The position numbers were made by a program, and so were the translations under genes. The notes under the pieces were generated by a model. The model was not told the DNA's origin. It searched no databases and saw only the letters and a program-made list of their open reading frames with translations. From the NCBI GenBank assembly GCA_964415715.1, contig CAYQBK010000023.1:1-11614 (forward strand): DNA of 11,614 bases, written 5' to 3'. This stretch comes from DALYDK01 sp964415715. GTDB lineage: Bacteria > Patescibacteriota > Saccharimonadia > Saccharimonadales > CAIOMD01. Below are positions 1-5,771 of this stretch, piece by piece (within the stretch, counting starts at the first letter, position 1; each line of letters begins with the position of its first letter).

Positions 1-531
1 AACCAGCCATTTATATTTGGCGGAGTCCCAAATGAAAATGGCGAACTAAAGGGCCCATATATAAAAATACCGAATGCCCTGAGTATACTTGCGGGCAACA
101 GCACCAAAACGGTTGTTAAGGGCCTAGAAGAAGTGCCAAAAAACCAACGACCCCCCAGCTACATACATGTACTATTCAATATCAAGCTTGTCCTTGTTGG
201 CATATTGGCTACGGTAATAGGGCTATTTTTGGCTATAAAACTATGGCGACCTAACCTACTAGCAAAAACTTATACACTTGTACCACTTATAATTGTAGGG
301 TTTTTTGGCCTAATAATTGTTGAGTTAGGCTGGATGTTGACCGAAATCGGCCGTCAGCCGTGGGCAGTTCATGGTTACGTAACAACCGCTCAGGCAGTTA
401 CAAAAACGAACGATATTTCTAGTTTTGGTTATATATTCCCACTTGCCTATTTGCTACTATTTATTGTTACTATTTTAGCAATATTAAAAATTGTTAAGTC
501 CAACAAAGAACAGGCTAAGGTTAAAAAATGA
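1..531 (+). CDS. cydA: Cytochrome bd-type quinol oxidase subunit I, C-terminal part (5' truncated by window edge)
   Basis: The frame is open from base 1 and ends at TGA 529-531, so only the last 176 residues are seen and the true start is outside the window. CydA carries the haems that oxidise quinol and reduce O2 in the membrane. The diagnostic segment is the helix ending in GWMLTEIGRQPW (about positions 331-363). It matches the CydA GWxxxExGRQPW motif, whose Glu and Arg belong to the haem b595/d region in E. coli (E445, R448), and both residues are kept. Upstream, IPNALSILAG, a KGLEE stretch and NQRPPSYIH fit the CydA loop before the penultimate helices. Three hydrophobic helices are visible: about 169-237, 280-345 and 430-495. 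The following cydB-like gene overlaps by four bases (ATGA), implying translational coupling. A GTG at 133 could be misread as a start, but homology runs straight through it. Confidence 0.9.
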   Translation, partial: NQPFIFGGVPNENGELKGPYIKIPNALSILAGNSTKTVVKGLEEVPKNQRPPSYIHVLFNIKLVLVGILATVIGLFLAIKLWRPNLLAKTYTLVPLIIVGFFGLIIVELGWMLTEIGRQPWAVHGYVTTAQAVTKTNDISSFGYIFPLAYLLLFIVTILAILKIVKSNKEQAKVKK

Positions 532-1046
532 TAAGCGCACTTATATTATTTCTTGTGCCAGTAACGTTATTTGTTATTGCCTTCCTATACGAAACATATC
601 TCAGTTTCAGGCGGCTCAATAAACCGAAAGCCGGTAGATACGGCTACCTAAGCGCTACCTGGGAAATAACACATACCCTGCTAGTTGCCGGCATAGTTAT
701 GCTGGTAATGATGTTTACGTCTGTGCTCGATAACCTATCGTCGGCAATATTTGTTGCAACATTCCTCGCAGCCGTAGCGCTGGGTGTTCGTGCAGTTCTA
801 TACATATACATATTCTATGTACGCGGTAACAAAATAAAAACAAACTATATAGACTGGGCTTTTGCTATAACTCATGTGCTAGCAGCAGTTTTATTGATAG
901 TCGTCGTATTACAGACACTGTGGTTTCTATACAAAAATAATCCGCCAGCCAACACCCAGTTTCTACCGTATTTTATACCCGGCTTAGTGATTATACTTGC
1001 TATTACAATATTGCCCATCATATATCTGTATAAAACCAAAGATTGA
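528..1046 (+). CDS. Short CydB-like membrane subunit of the bd-type oxidase (half length)
   Basis: A 172-residue, very hydrophobic protein starting inside the cydA stop (ATGA overlap). An AAGG about seven bases upstream serves as ribosome site. Its position directly after cydA makes it the second oxidase subunit by context. CydB is normally about 330-380 residues with eight or nine helices, but here only five are visible: residues about 2-22, 48-66, 70-97, 107-131 and 146-167. A segment reading GVRAVLYIYIFYVRG resembles the helix-end motif of CydB in which an RGVxxEFR-type sequence follows TM3. The match is weak and is inference. No continuation in any frame follows the stop at 1044-1046, so this is not a simple frameshift. 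It could instead be a lineage-specific small subunit unrelated to CydB. Placement as the oxidase partner is more secure than the homology. Confidence 0.7.
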   Translation: MISALILFLVPVTLFVIAFLYETYLSFRRLNKPKAGRYGYLSATWEITHTLLVAGIVMLVMMFTSVLDNLSSAIFVATFLAAVALGVRAVLYIYIFYVRGNKIKTNYIDWAFAITHVLAAVLLIVVVLQTLWFLYKNNPPANTQFLPYFIPGLVIILAITILPIIYLYKTKD

Positions 1047-1090
1047 TATTCAAAAAATATTTAACTGGCGTTTGTTTGCAATAAATGAGT

Positions 1091-1096
1091 TATAAT
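1091..1096 (+). promoter_or_regulatory. -10 box TATAAT for the HTH/DUF3467 gene, leaderless start
   Basis: A perfect TATAAT lies six bases before the ATG at 1103, so transcription should begin at about the A of that ATG. No Shine-Dalgarno is present and no convincing -35 box is seen. This decides the start: an in-frame ATG at 1085 lies upstream of the box and would not be on the transcript. Confidence 0.6.
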
Positions 1097-1102
1097 ATAT
1101 TT

Positions 1103-1651
1103 ATGAAAAAGAATGAAAATACACTACCATATAGTGATTTTGGAACAAACTTAAAGAATCTGCGTGAAGGAGCAAAGGAAACTATTGCTGACGTTTCAGG
1201 AGCAGTTGAAATTGATAATGAACTACTAACAACACTTGAAGCTGGCGAATTCCAGCCACCAGAAGATCTTGTTTTACTACTGATTAGTCATTTTTCACTA
1301 CGTGAAGATGAAGCGTTGAAAATGTGGAAGTTAGCAGGATATGATCAGGCTCTAACAGGTCGGGCAAGTATTGGAACAAATGATTTTATACCAATAAACC
1401 AAGCTTTTTTAGCAAATGATGATAGTAAAATAATATATACAGATGTAATACATATAAACGCCAATAAATATGGACTTGTGATGAATTTTATGCAAGGTTT
1501 AGGTACACCAGGCACCCAACCAATGGCTGTTGCCAAGGTTGGTATGAGTCATGAACATGCCAAAAGTATGCTAGATGTCCTAACAAAGGCGCTAGCTATG
1601 GTCGAAAAAGAAAGCGTCAAACCCCAAAAGCAGTTGCCAGAAAAAAATTAG
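1103..1651 (+). CDS. Xre-type HTH protein with C-terminal DUF3467-like domain
   Basis: A 182-residue soluble protein. Residues about 13-63 (FGTNLKNLREGAKETIADVS through LLTTLEAGEF) have the spacing of a Cro/CI-type helix-turn-helix, followed by a short helical extension to about 80. Residues about 112-165 (YTDVIHINANKYGLVMNFMQ, then PMAVAKVGMSHEHAKSMLDV) resemble DUF3467, a small domain of unknown function with a conserved SPxHAK-like helix. DUF3467 usually stands alone, so the fusion to a DNA-binding domain is notable and suggests a regulator that senses something through the C-terminal part. That role is inference. The start at 1103 is chosen because a TATAAT ends at 1096. An alternative ATG at 1085 adds six residues. 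The gene is monocistronic and convergent with the tyrA-like gene. Confidence 0.82.
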   Translation: MKKNENTLPYSDFGTNLKNLREGAKETIADVSGAVEIDNELLTTLEAGEFQPPEDLVLLLISHFSLREDEALKMWKLAGYDQALTGRASIGTNDFIPINQAFLANDDSKIIYTDVIHINANKYGLVMNFMQGLGTPGTQPMAVAKVGMSHEHAKSMLDVLTKALAMVEKESVKPQKQLPEKN

Positions 1652-1660
1652 AACTACTCT

Positions 1661-1677
1661 AAAAAATATTATTTTTT
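1661..1677. terminator. AT-only inverted repeat between convergent genes (weak terminator candidate)
   Basis: AAAAAATA and TATTTTTT form perfect eight-base arms around one central T, in the 36-base gap between two convergent genes. It gives an A-run and a U-run in both directions but no G+C stem, so it is at best a weak bidirectional terminator. Confidence 0.3.
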
Positions 1678-1687
1678 ACAACTTGAT

Positions 1688-2449
1688 CTAGGGCCATAGC
1701 GTAGCTTGATCTTGCTTGATTCTATTAAGTGTTACATTTGTTTTTGACACTGCTTTTTCTAATTCATGTTGCATGTTCGACAAATAGGGATTATACATAA
1801 GCATATCATGAAAAAGCTGTTTAGTGTCCTTTGCCGACAGCTCAGCTACCCTTGTTATAGCATTGAAACTACGTGTTGTATATGTGATATTGGGCAAATC
1901 CATGTTGTTTATTACATTGGCTATGGCGTGAGTGAACGCTAGGGAGTATATTGTTTGCCTATCATGTTCATCTGGTGTCGTAACAATATTTTCTAAACCA
2001 AAGCTAGACCAAAAGCTATTTAATATATCTAGGTTTTTTTGCTCTATGCTAATAGGACATGTGATTATTTGCATATCACTTAAGCCAATCTTTGCGCTGT
2101 CTGGGCCAAACATAGGATGTGTGGCTAATATTTGGCAATTTGATAGATTTTTTTTCATTATTTGCACTGGGTATATTTTCACAGAACATATATCAACAAC
2201 AACTGTGTCTTTGTTTACCAATGGTGAAAGTTTTTTTACTGTTTGTTCAAATATAGATATAGGAACTGCTAAAAATATATAGTCAATATTTGCAAGCTCC
2301 TCGAACATTATTGTCCTTAGGCCTTTTGCCACTGCTACGCTATGCCGGTCGTTATCTGGTTCAACTACAAATACATCAAATGAATTGACACACATATCTG
2401 CTAACAGCTCACCAAATCTACCGTATCCTACTATTCCAACTTTTTTCAT
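1688..2449 (-). CDS. Prephenate/arogenate dehydrogenase family protein (TyrA-like)
   Basis: A 253-residue protein with an N-terminal Rossmann fold: the GxGxxG dinucleotide motif is GYGRFG at residues 8-13, with an acidic end of beta-2 (E30) favouring NAD over NADP. VDICSVK (85-91) and THPMFGP (110-116) are hallmark TyrA motifs. EHD (161-163) and FTHAIAN (172-178) fall where the family has its substrate-binding and helical dimerisation region. TyrA oxidatively decarboxylates prephenate or arogenate toward tyrosine. No other aromatic-pathway gene is in the window, and such small genomes usually lack the shikimate route, so the actual substrate is uncertain. No ACT domain or chorismate mutase fusion is present. 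The ATG follows a TGATATACT extended -10 by six bases, so the transcript should be leaderless. It is divergent from the MFS-like gene. Confidence 0.85.
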   Translation of the reverse strand: MKKVGIVGYGRFGELLADMCVNSFDVFVVEPDNDRHSVAVAKGLRTIMFEELANIDYIFLAVPISIFEQTVKKLSPLVNKDTVVVDICSVKIYPVQIMKKNLSNCQILATHPMFGPDSAKIGLSDMQIITCPISIEQKNLDILNSFWSSFGLENIVTTPDEHDRQTIYSLAFTHAIANVINNMDLPNITYTTRSFNAITRVAELSAKDTKQLFHDMLMYNPYLSNMQHELEKAVSKTNVTLNRIKQDQATLWP

Positions 2450-2455
2450 TCAAAA

Positions 2456-2464
2456 AGTATATCA
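2456..2464 (-). promoter_or_regulatory. Extended -10 (TGATATACT) of the tyrA-like gene, leaderless
   Basis: On the minus strand TGATATACT is followed by six bases and then the ATG at 2449. This spacing puts the transcription start at or next to the start codon. No ribosome site and no clear -35 are present, as expected for an extended -10 promoter. Confidence 0.65.
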
Positions 2465-2503
2465 AAAAAATGAAACAGCATGCATGATGATATTTATCTA
2501 TAG

Positions 2504-2512
2504 TGTTATAAT
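2504..2512 (+). promoter_or_regulatory. Extended -10 (TGTTATAAT) of the half-MFS gene, near-leaderless
   Basis: TGTTATAAT lies ten bases before the ATG at 2523, leaving an mRNA leader of zero to about four bases. No Shine-Dalgarno is seen. It sits back to back with the tyrA-like promoter within a 73-base intergenic stretch. Confidence 0.7.
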
Positions 2513-2522
2513 GAACATATAA

Positions 2523-3122
2523 ATGAAGACAAAAAAACTAAAATTGTTAATATTTGTTAATATTATTAGCTTTATTGGATATCAGCTGTTTGCTCCATTT
2601 TATTCGCTATATGCATATAGTATAGGTATTAGTGCTAGTATGACGGGGCTTTTATGGGCATATTATTCTATGTTAACAATGGTATTTTTACTAGTTTTTG
2701 GTAGATATGAAAACCATTTAAACAAAGATAAGCTGGTGGTAGTTGGATTTTTCATGTATTCAATAGGTGCGTATTTATTCTTATTTACTCACAGCCTTGC
2801 TAGTTTAGTACTGGTTTTTGCGTTCAATGCACTGGCTACAGGTATAACCCTACCTGCATATAAGACTATTTTTGCAAAACTACAGGAACATGGCCGTGAA
2901 AGCGAAGAATGGTCATGGCTAGATGCCGGCAACATGATAGCAATATCTATAGGCTCAGCCATTGGTGGAGTAGCTATTGGGCTATTTGGGTTTAAGGGAA
3001 TATTCATTGTCATGGGTACTGTTCAGCTATTTGCAGCCTGCATAGCCTACGTAACACTGAGCAAAAAACATAGAAAAAAACCATTTCTCATCAGTTCAAA
3101 AAGTTTATCACAGTTAATATAG
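2523..3122 (+). CDS. Six-helix MFS-like membrane protein (half-transporter)
   Basis: A 199-residue membrane protein with about six helices: residues about 8-27, 38-59, 72-90, 92-112, 132-154 and 158-178. The loop between helices 2 and 3 contains GRYENHLNKDK, which resembles the loop of the Major Facilitator Superfamily where GxxxDRxGRR normally lies, though the Asp-Arg signature is degenerate. Full MFS carriers have twelve helices and about 400 residues, so this is half a carrier. No C-terminal half is seen: the stop at 3120-3122 is followed after 25 bases by the end of the opposing gene. It may dimerise or be a truncated relic. Intact reading frame and a good promoter favour a working gene. 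Substrate unknown. The C-terminus is basic (KKHRKK) and cytoplasmic by the positive-inside rule. Confidence 0.72.
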   Translation: MKTKKLKLLIFVNIISFIGYQLFAPFYSLYAYSIGISASMTGLLWAYYSMLTMVFLLVFGRYENHLNKDKLVVVGFFMYSIGAYLFLFTHSLASLVLVFAFNALATGITLPAYKTIFAKLQEHGRESEEWSWLDAGNMIAISIGSAIGGVAIGLFGFKGIFIVMGTVQLFAACIAYVTLSKKHRKKPFLISSKSLSQLI

Positions 3123-3147
3123 CAAAAAGAAACCTAGCAGAATCAAT

Positions 3148-3774
3148 TTAAAGATGTGGCCAGCCTTGGGTCAATAAATTATCAAACTCTACACTATCAG
3201 TAGGCACTTCAAGCTCAATCAAGTAATGATTTACTAAACCCGCTTGGTATTTAGGGTTTACAGAATTCCTGCGCAACATAGCAACAGAATGCACGATTTC
3301 ATTTACTGGTAGCAATGTCCTGACTGCCGCTACAGAACCAAGCGTTGTAACAACATCTTCACATATAACAAGCCGGTTTGCTGATAAGGCCAAAGATTCA
3401 TCTTCTGAACTAGCAAATTCAAAATCGTACTTTGTTGTGTAGTTTGGTCTACGCTGAATATTGACCACTGGTTTATCTAAATTTTCACCAAGTATTTTGG
3501 TAAATTCTCGCATTCCATCGGGCACATATAGCAAAACATCGGTGTTTGAAATACAAGGAAATGTAGCAAAATATCCAAGTACCCTATCTAGTTGCTCTTT
3601 GTGGTTATATAGCTCTTCGGCGTCTACCTTTAATGTTGCAGTTTGGCCAGAAGCAAAGCTAAAGTTGCCCTTTTTAAAACATCCTGCGGTATATAGTGCA
3701 TCCCATGTTCCACTAGAAACTGCCTGTATATCATATTTATAGTCTGGGAAATCTTTGCAGGCAATACTATTCAC
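3148..3774 (-). CDS. Orotate phosphoribosyltransferase-like protein (type I PRTase fold)
   Basis: A 208-residue soluble protein. AGCFKKGNFSFASGQ (30-44) matches the N-terminal hood of orotate phosphoribosyltransferases (GxxxxGxFxxxSG). RLVICEDVVTTLGSV (134-148) is the PRPP-binding loop, usually VxxVEDVVTTGGS; the first glycine of the loop is replaced by leucine. The middle segment VVNIQRRPNYTTKYDF lacks an obvious RKExKxHG catalytic loop, so orotate activity is uncertain and another base or a regulatory role is possible. No other pyrimidine gene is adjacent. Start choice: GTG at 3774 lies eight bases after a TGATAAACT extended -10, matching the leaderless pattern of neighbours. A TTG at 3780 would lie too close to the box. 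The gene ends 25 bases from the convergent MFS-like gene. Confidence 0.78.
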   Translation of the reverse strand: MNSIACKDFPDYKYDIQAVSSGTWDALYTAGCFKKGNFSFASGQTATLKVDAEELYNHKEQLDRVLGYFATFPCISNTDVLLYVPDGMREFTKILGENLDKPVVNIQRRPNYTTKYDFEFASSEDESLALSANRLVICEDVVTTLGSVAAVRTLLPVNEIVHSVAMLRRNSVNPKYQAGLVNHYLIELEVPTDSVEFDNLLTQGWPHL

Positions 3775-3782
3775 TAACAAAT

Positions 3783-3791
3783 AGTTTATCA
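3783..3791 (-). promoter_or_regulatory. Extended -10 (TGATAAACT) of the PRTase-like gene
   Basis: On the minus strand TGATAAACT is followed by eight bases and GTG at 3774, consistent with a leaderless transcript. The hexamer TAAACT is only a partial match to TATAAT. The TG extension and spacing carry the call. Confidence 0.45.
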
Positions 3792-3856
3792 GAAATGATA
3801 GATTTTTACGTGATGTCTTAAAAAACGAATATTTGTGTAAATTTTCAATTGTCGTC

Positions 3857-4314
3857 CTATAATTCTATAGTTCGTATTTCACAGCAGTCTGGAATAAAGC
3901 TTTGCGAGTCGCTTATACCCAATTCAGCCCGTAAAGCAGTAATTACTAGGCTATGTGTAACCCAAATTTTGGGGGTGGTGGGTTTTTTAGTATTTTTCTA
4001 GTCATAGCAATAGCTTGCTCGGGAAGTTTGCAATCTGCTACCAACTCAAGTGTTTTTTTGGGGTTATTAGTATTTATTTCGTTCAAAAGCGGGTTCACAA
4101 CGATATGCTTAAAACCAGCAAGCTCTGCTGTCTGCTGCGTTCTTGCGAGTTCAGATACGGCAACCGTTTTTATAGATGTATCAATACAATACGCGGTGAG
4201 TATAGCGTTCAGTGCCCTAGCATTTTGTTGACCAATGATATTGATAGGAGCACCGTTTTTATCAAATCTTTCGAGAAGACCAGCTACCCGACGTGTTACG
4301 TACAGAGTGCTACG
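3857..4314 (-). pseudogene. Decayed histidine phosphatase (phosphoglycerate mutase-like) gene
   Basis: The minus strand encodes, in two frames, a recognisable histidine phosphatase of about 152 residues. From 4311 the frame reads STLYVTRRVAGLLERFDKNG, then IIGQQNARAL and VAVSELARTQQTAELAGF (the family SxLxRAxQTA motif), ending at a stop at 3946-3948. After a -1 shift at the C5A4 run (3967-3975) it continues as KIWVTHSLVITALRAELG, carrying the second catalytic His (VTHS), and ends in RTIEL at TAG 3857-3859. Three lesions are visible: no start codon where one is expected (CGT at 4312-4314), the catalytic RHG motif replaced by RRV, and the frameshift. A perfect TATAAT (4320-4325) just upstream is a relic of the same leaderless promoter type. 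Sequencing error could explain the frameshift but not the other two lesions. Confidence 0.78.
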
Positions 4315-4319
4315 AAGTT

Positions 4320-4325
4320 ATTATA
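4320..4325 (-). promoter_or_regulatory. Relic -10 box TATAAT of the phosphatase pseudogene
   Basis: TATAAT on the minus strand is followed by five bases and CGT where the start codon would be, mirroring the leaderless arrangement of intact genes nearby. The box may still be active, but what follows is not a working gene. Confidence 0.4.
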
Positions 4326-4363
4326 CAAATATCACGGGAATTGCGTATCGCCAAAGACTATCT

Positions 4364-4379
4364 GGGCAATGGTTTGCCC
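4364..4379. repeat. Small inverted repeat downstream of the kinase-like gene
   Basis: GGGCAA and TTGCCC form a six-base stem with a four-base loop, 46 bases beyond the kinase-like stop. No U-run follows on either strand, so terminator function is doubtful. Confidence 0.3.
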
Positions 4380-4425
4380 GAACTAGGGCTGACGGTGGCA
4401 GTCTAGAGAAAACGGGTAGTAATAC

Positions 4426-4953
4426 TTAATTTTGAACGTGTCTCAAAATAGTATCCGCTACTATATCAGGCGATACCAAGCTATCAATGACGATTGTTCC
4501 TGTTGCTATACAAACTTGCCTAAATTTCTCATTCCATTCCAAATTCCGTTTCAGTTCAGCCGAACCATCTACCCAACGCTCTGGCTCTCTCGGCTGTAGG
4601 CGTTTCTTAAGTGTTGGACCATCAACGCAAAGACCTAAATGTAGTCGAAAACTATTCCAAAAGTCACCCTCATTGTTAGCACCACCACAAAAAAATACAG
4701 GTTCATCACCAACGCTATCTAATAATTCACTCATACGACTGGCGTCCCAAAACCATCTATGAGTTGCTGCCCACTCTTTAGGATAGGGCTGTTTCGGCAT
4801 TTCAGTAACTCGTTCGTGAGTTTGAGTATCAAACCAGTCGCTCAAGTCGTCTTCAAAATCTGTTTCAATAACTCTAAAGCCCTGCTGTTGTAGAACTCTA
4901 CCAACGGTGCTTTTACCTGATCCAGACGGTCCAGTTATATGATATGCGGGCAT
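4426..4953 (-). CDS. P-loop NTPase, small-molecule/nucleoside kinase-like
   Basis: A 175-residue soluble protein with a textbook P-loop GPSGSGKS at residues 8-15, directly after the first beta-strand. The following IETDFEDD (about 29-36) fits the acceptor-site strand of nucleotide and shikimate-type kinases. Arginine-rich LKKRLQPREPERW (about 124-136) resembles the LID region that closes over ATP in adenylate-kinase-like enzymes. The size suits this superfamily, but I cannot name the substrate. G+C is visibly higher than in flanking genes (34 of 60 bases in 4561-4620), suggesting transfer. The ATG has no Shine-Dalgarno; a TGTTAAAGT sequence nine bases upstream is a weak extended -10. The gene faces away from the leader ORF and racemase gene. 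Confidence 0.75.
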   Translation of the reverse strand: MPAYHITGPSGSGKSTVGRVLQQQGFRVIETDFEDDLSDWFDTQTHERVTEMPKQPYPKEWAATHRWFWDASRMSELLDSVGDEPVFFCGGANNEGDFWNSFRLHLGLCVDGPTLKKRLQPREPERWVDGSAELKRNLEWNEKFRQVCIATGTIVIDSLVSPDIVADTILRHVQN

Positions 4954-4980
4954 AATATAATTACTTTAACATAAGAGTTA

Positions 4981-5009
4981 TTGACTGTCAAATATAACTG
5001 TGTTACAGT
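4981..5009 (+). promoter_or_regulatory. Sigma70-type promoter with extended -10 before the leader ORF
   Basis: TTGACT (4981-4986), a 17-base spacer and TACAGT (5004-5009) preceded by TGT form the most complete promoter in the window. Transcription should begin at about 5016-5017, exactly at the ATG of a 22-codon ORF. Confidence 0.65.
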
Positions 5010-5016
5010 ACCGCTT

Positions 5017-5085
5017 ATGAAATTGAGCAACATTTTCTCACTAGTTAAATCACTCGTTGCTCTGCATCTCTTGCACTGGGCTTAA
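5017..5085 (+). CDS. Putative 22-residue leader peptide upstream of the racemase gene
   Basis: ATG at 5017 is seven bases after the -10 hexamer, so translation would be leaderless. The peptide begins MKLSNIFSLVK and ends LLHWA; it is rich in Leu and hydrophobic, with Trp as the penultimate residue. Its TAA stop (5083-5085) lies inside the palindrome GGGCTTAAGCCC (5078-5089). The racemase ATG, with its own Shine-Dalgarno, follows 57 bases after the stop. This resembles a leader-peptide arrangement, but no clear terminator/antiterminator pair or codon run is visible, so attenuation is speculative. It could also be the remnant N-terminus of a lost gene, such as a signal peptide. Confidence 0.4.
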   Translation: MKLSNIFSLVKSLVALHLLHWA

Positions 5086-5089
5086 GCCC
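5078..5089. repeat. Palindrome GGGCTTAAGCCC over the leader stop codon
   Basis: A perfect 12-base palindrome that can form a four-pair stem with a TTAA loop in RNA, or serve as a dyad for a protein. It contains the TAA of the leader ORF. No U-run follows, so it is not an intrinsic terminator alone. Confidence 0.45.
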
Positions 5090-5142
5090 GACTACATTAA
5101 ATTACTATCTGAATCTATATCTTCTTAACTTAGGAGACTATC

Positions 5143-5631
5143 ATGTCCGCCATAGGAATTCTTGGCGGTATGGGGCCTCAAGCTAGTGCAAAACTGTATG
5201 AGTTGCTAATTAAAGGTACACAGAAATATACACCTGCTGCCGTTGATGACGACTATCCAGAAATTGTGCTGCTTAACGTACCCGTGCCGAACTTCATATC
5301 AAACAAAAGCGAAATTGAAAAAGCTAAACAAATGCTCATTGAGCGTACTAAAGTGCTGGAACAAGTCGGCTGTACTATCAACGGCATCGCTTGTAATACT
5401 GTGCACATCTTACTGCCTGAATTACAGGCCGTAACCAGCGTGCCATTTCTATCCATACCCAGACTTGTCGCAGAGCAAATTAAAGCCGCTGGCTTTCAGC
5501 GAGTAGGCTTATTAGCTACGCCCACAACGCTAGGGTCAACGTTCTATGACGAAGCTCTAGGCAGTGTTGCTACGTTAGTACAACCTAACTTGGATACTAT
5601 CTTCATCGACTTCATACTTTCGAACGTCTAG
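5143..5631 (+). pseudogene. Truncated aspartate/glutamate racemase family gene
   Basis: A 162-residue frame with a strong Shine-Dalgarno (TAGGAG, about seven bases before the ATG), unlike the leaderless neighbours. GILGGMGPQASAKLYELLI (5-23) is the N-terminal signature of the Asp/Glu racemase family. NGIACNTVH (80-88) carries the first catalytic cysteine (C84). ATPTTLGSTFY (about 126-136) is the start of the second domain. Family members have about 230 residues. Here the C-terminal part with the second catalytic cysteine is missing and the frame runs into sequence that, one frame over, encodes a recombinase tail. The last dozen residues are therefore probably not racemase. Without the second cysteine, two-base racemisation is not expected. 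The truncation coincides with the tRNA-linked integration scar. Confidence 0.78.
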
Positions 5632-5771
5632 ACGGTAAAAAGCTGCAATTCAATCTGAAAAAACCGTTTGAAGCAGTCATCAACATACAAAAAACTGGGA
5701 AATGGTACACCCGGACGGATTCGACCTACCTCTGGCAGGCCCGAAACTACATCTTTCAAAATAAGTTTTGA
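5601..5771 (+). pseudogene. C-terminal remnant of a site-specific recombinase reading into the att site
   Basis: The frame reads HTFERLDGKKLQFNLKKPFE then AVINIQKTGKW from about 5613. It continues through the duplicated tRNA tail as WYTRTDS and stops at TGA 5769-5771. A KKPF-type motif near the C-terminus followed by a short tail is what I recall of large serine recombinases in this type of genome. The family call is from memory and moderate. Only the last 50 or so residues remain, with no catalytic domain. The fragment overlaps the racemase end in another frame, which marks the recombination junction at roughly 5590-5630. Its position directly beside the att copy is typical of integrase genes. 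Confidence 0.5.
5703..5724. repeat. 22-bp duplicate of the tRNA-Arg 3' end (attachment-site copy)
   Basis: These 22 bases (beginning TGGTACACCC, ending GGATTCGA) are identical to 5892-5913, the CCA end, acceptor strand and T-arm of the tRNA-Arg gene, in the same orientation. The similarity stops within the T-loop. This is the classic footprint of an element that integrates into a tRNA 3' end. Confidence 0.8.

Noticed and set aside
133..531. A stand-alone 132-residue membrane protein starting at GTG 133
   Set aside because: CydA-like sequence continues upstream in frame to base 1, so the GTG is internal to cydA.
1502..1510. Possible third att copy (GGTACACC)
   Set aside because: Only eight bases match and it lies inside the HTH/DUF3467 gene, so chance explains it.
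3967..3975. Programmed -1 frameshift in the histidine phosphatase
   Set aside because: The heptamer fits, but the missing start codon and the loss of the RHG catalytic motif make a decayed gene the better explanation.
3953..4386. Plus-strand frames of 92 and 123 residues
   Set aside because: They are antisense shadows of the histidine phosphatase pseudogene. The minus-strand frames carry family motifs and the plus-strand ones carry none.
5703..5771. Peptide WYTRTDSTYL treated as a conserved protein tail
   Set aside because: It is a read-through of the duplicated tRNA 3' end, a known source of spurious conserved tails, and is not real protein conservation.
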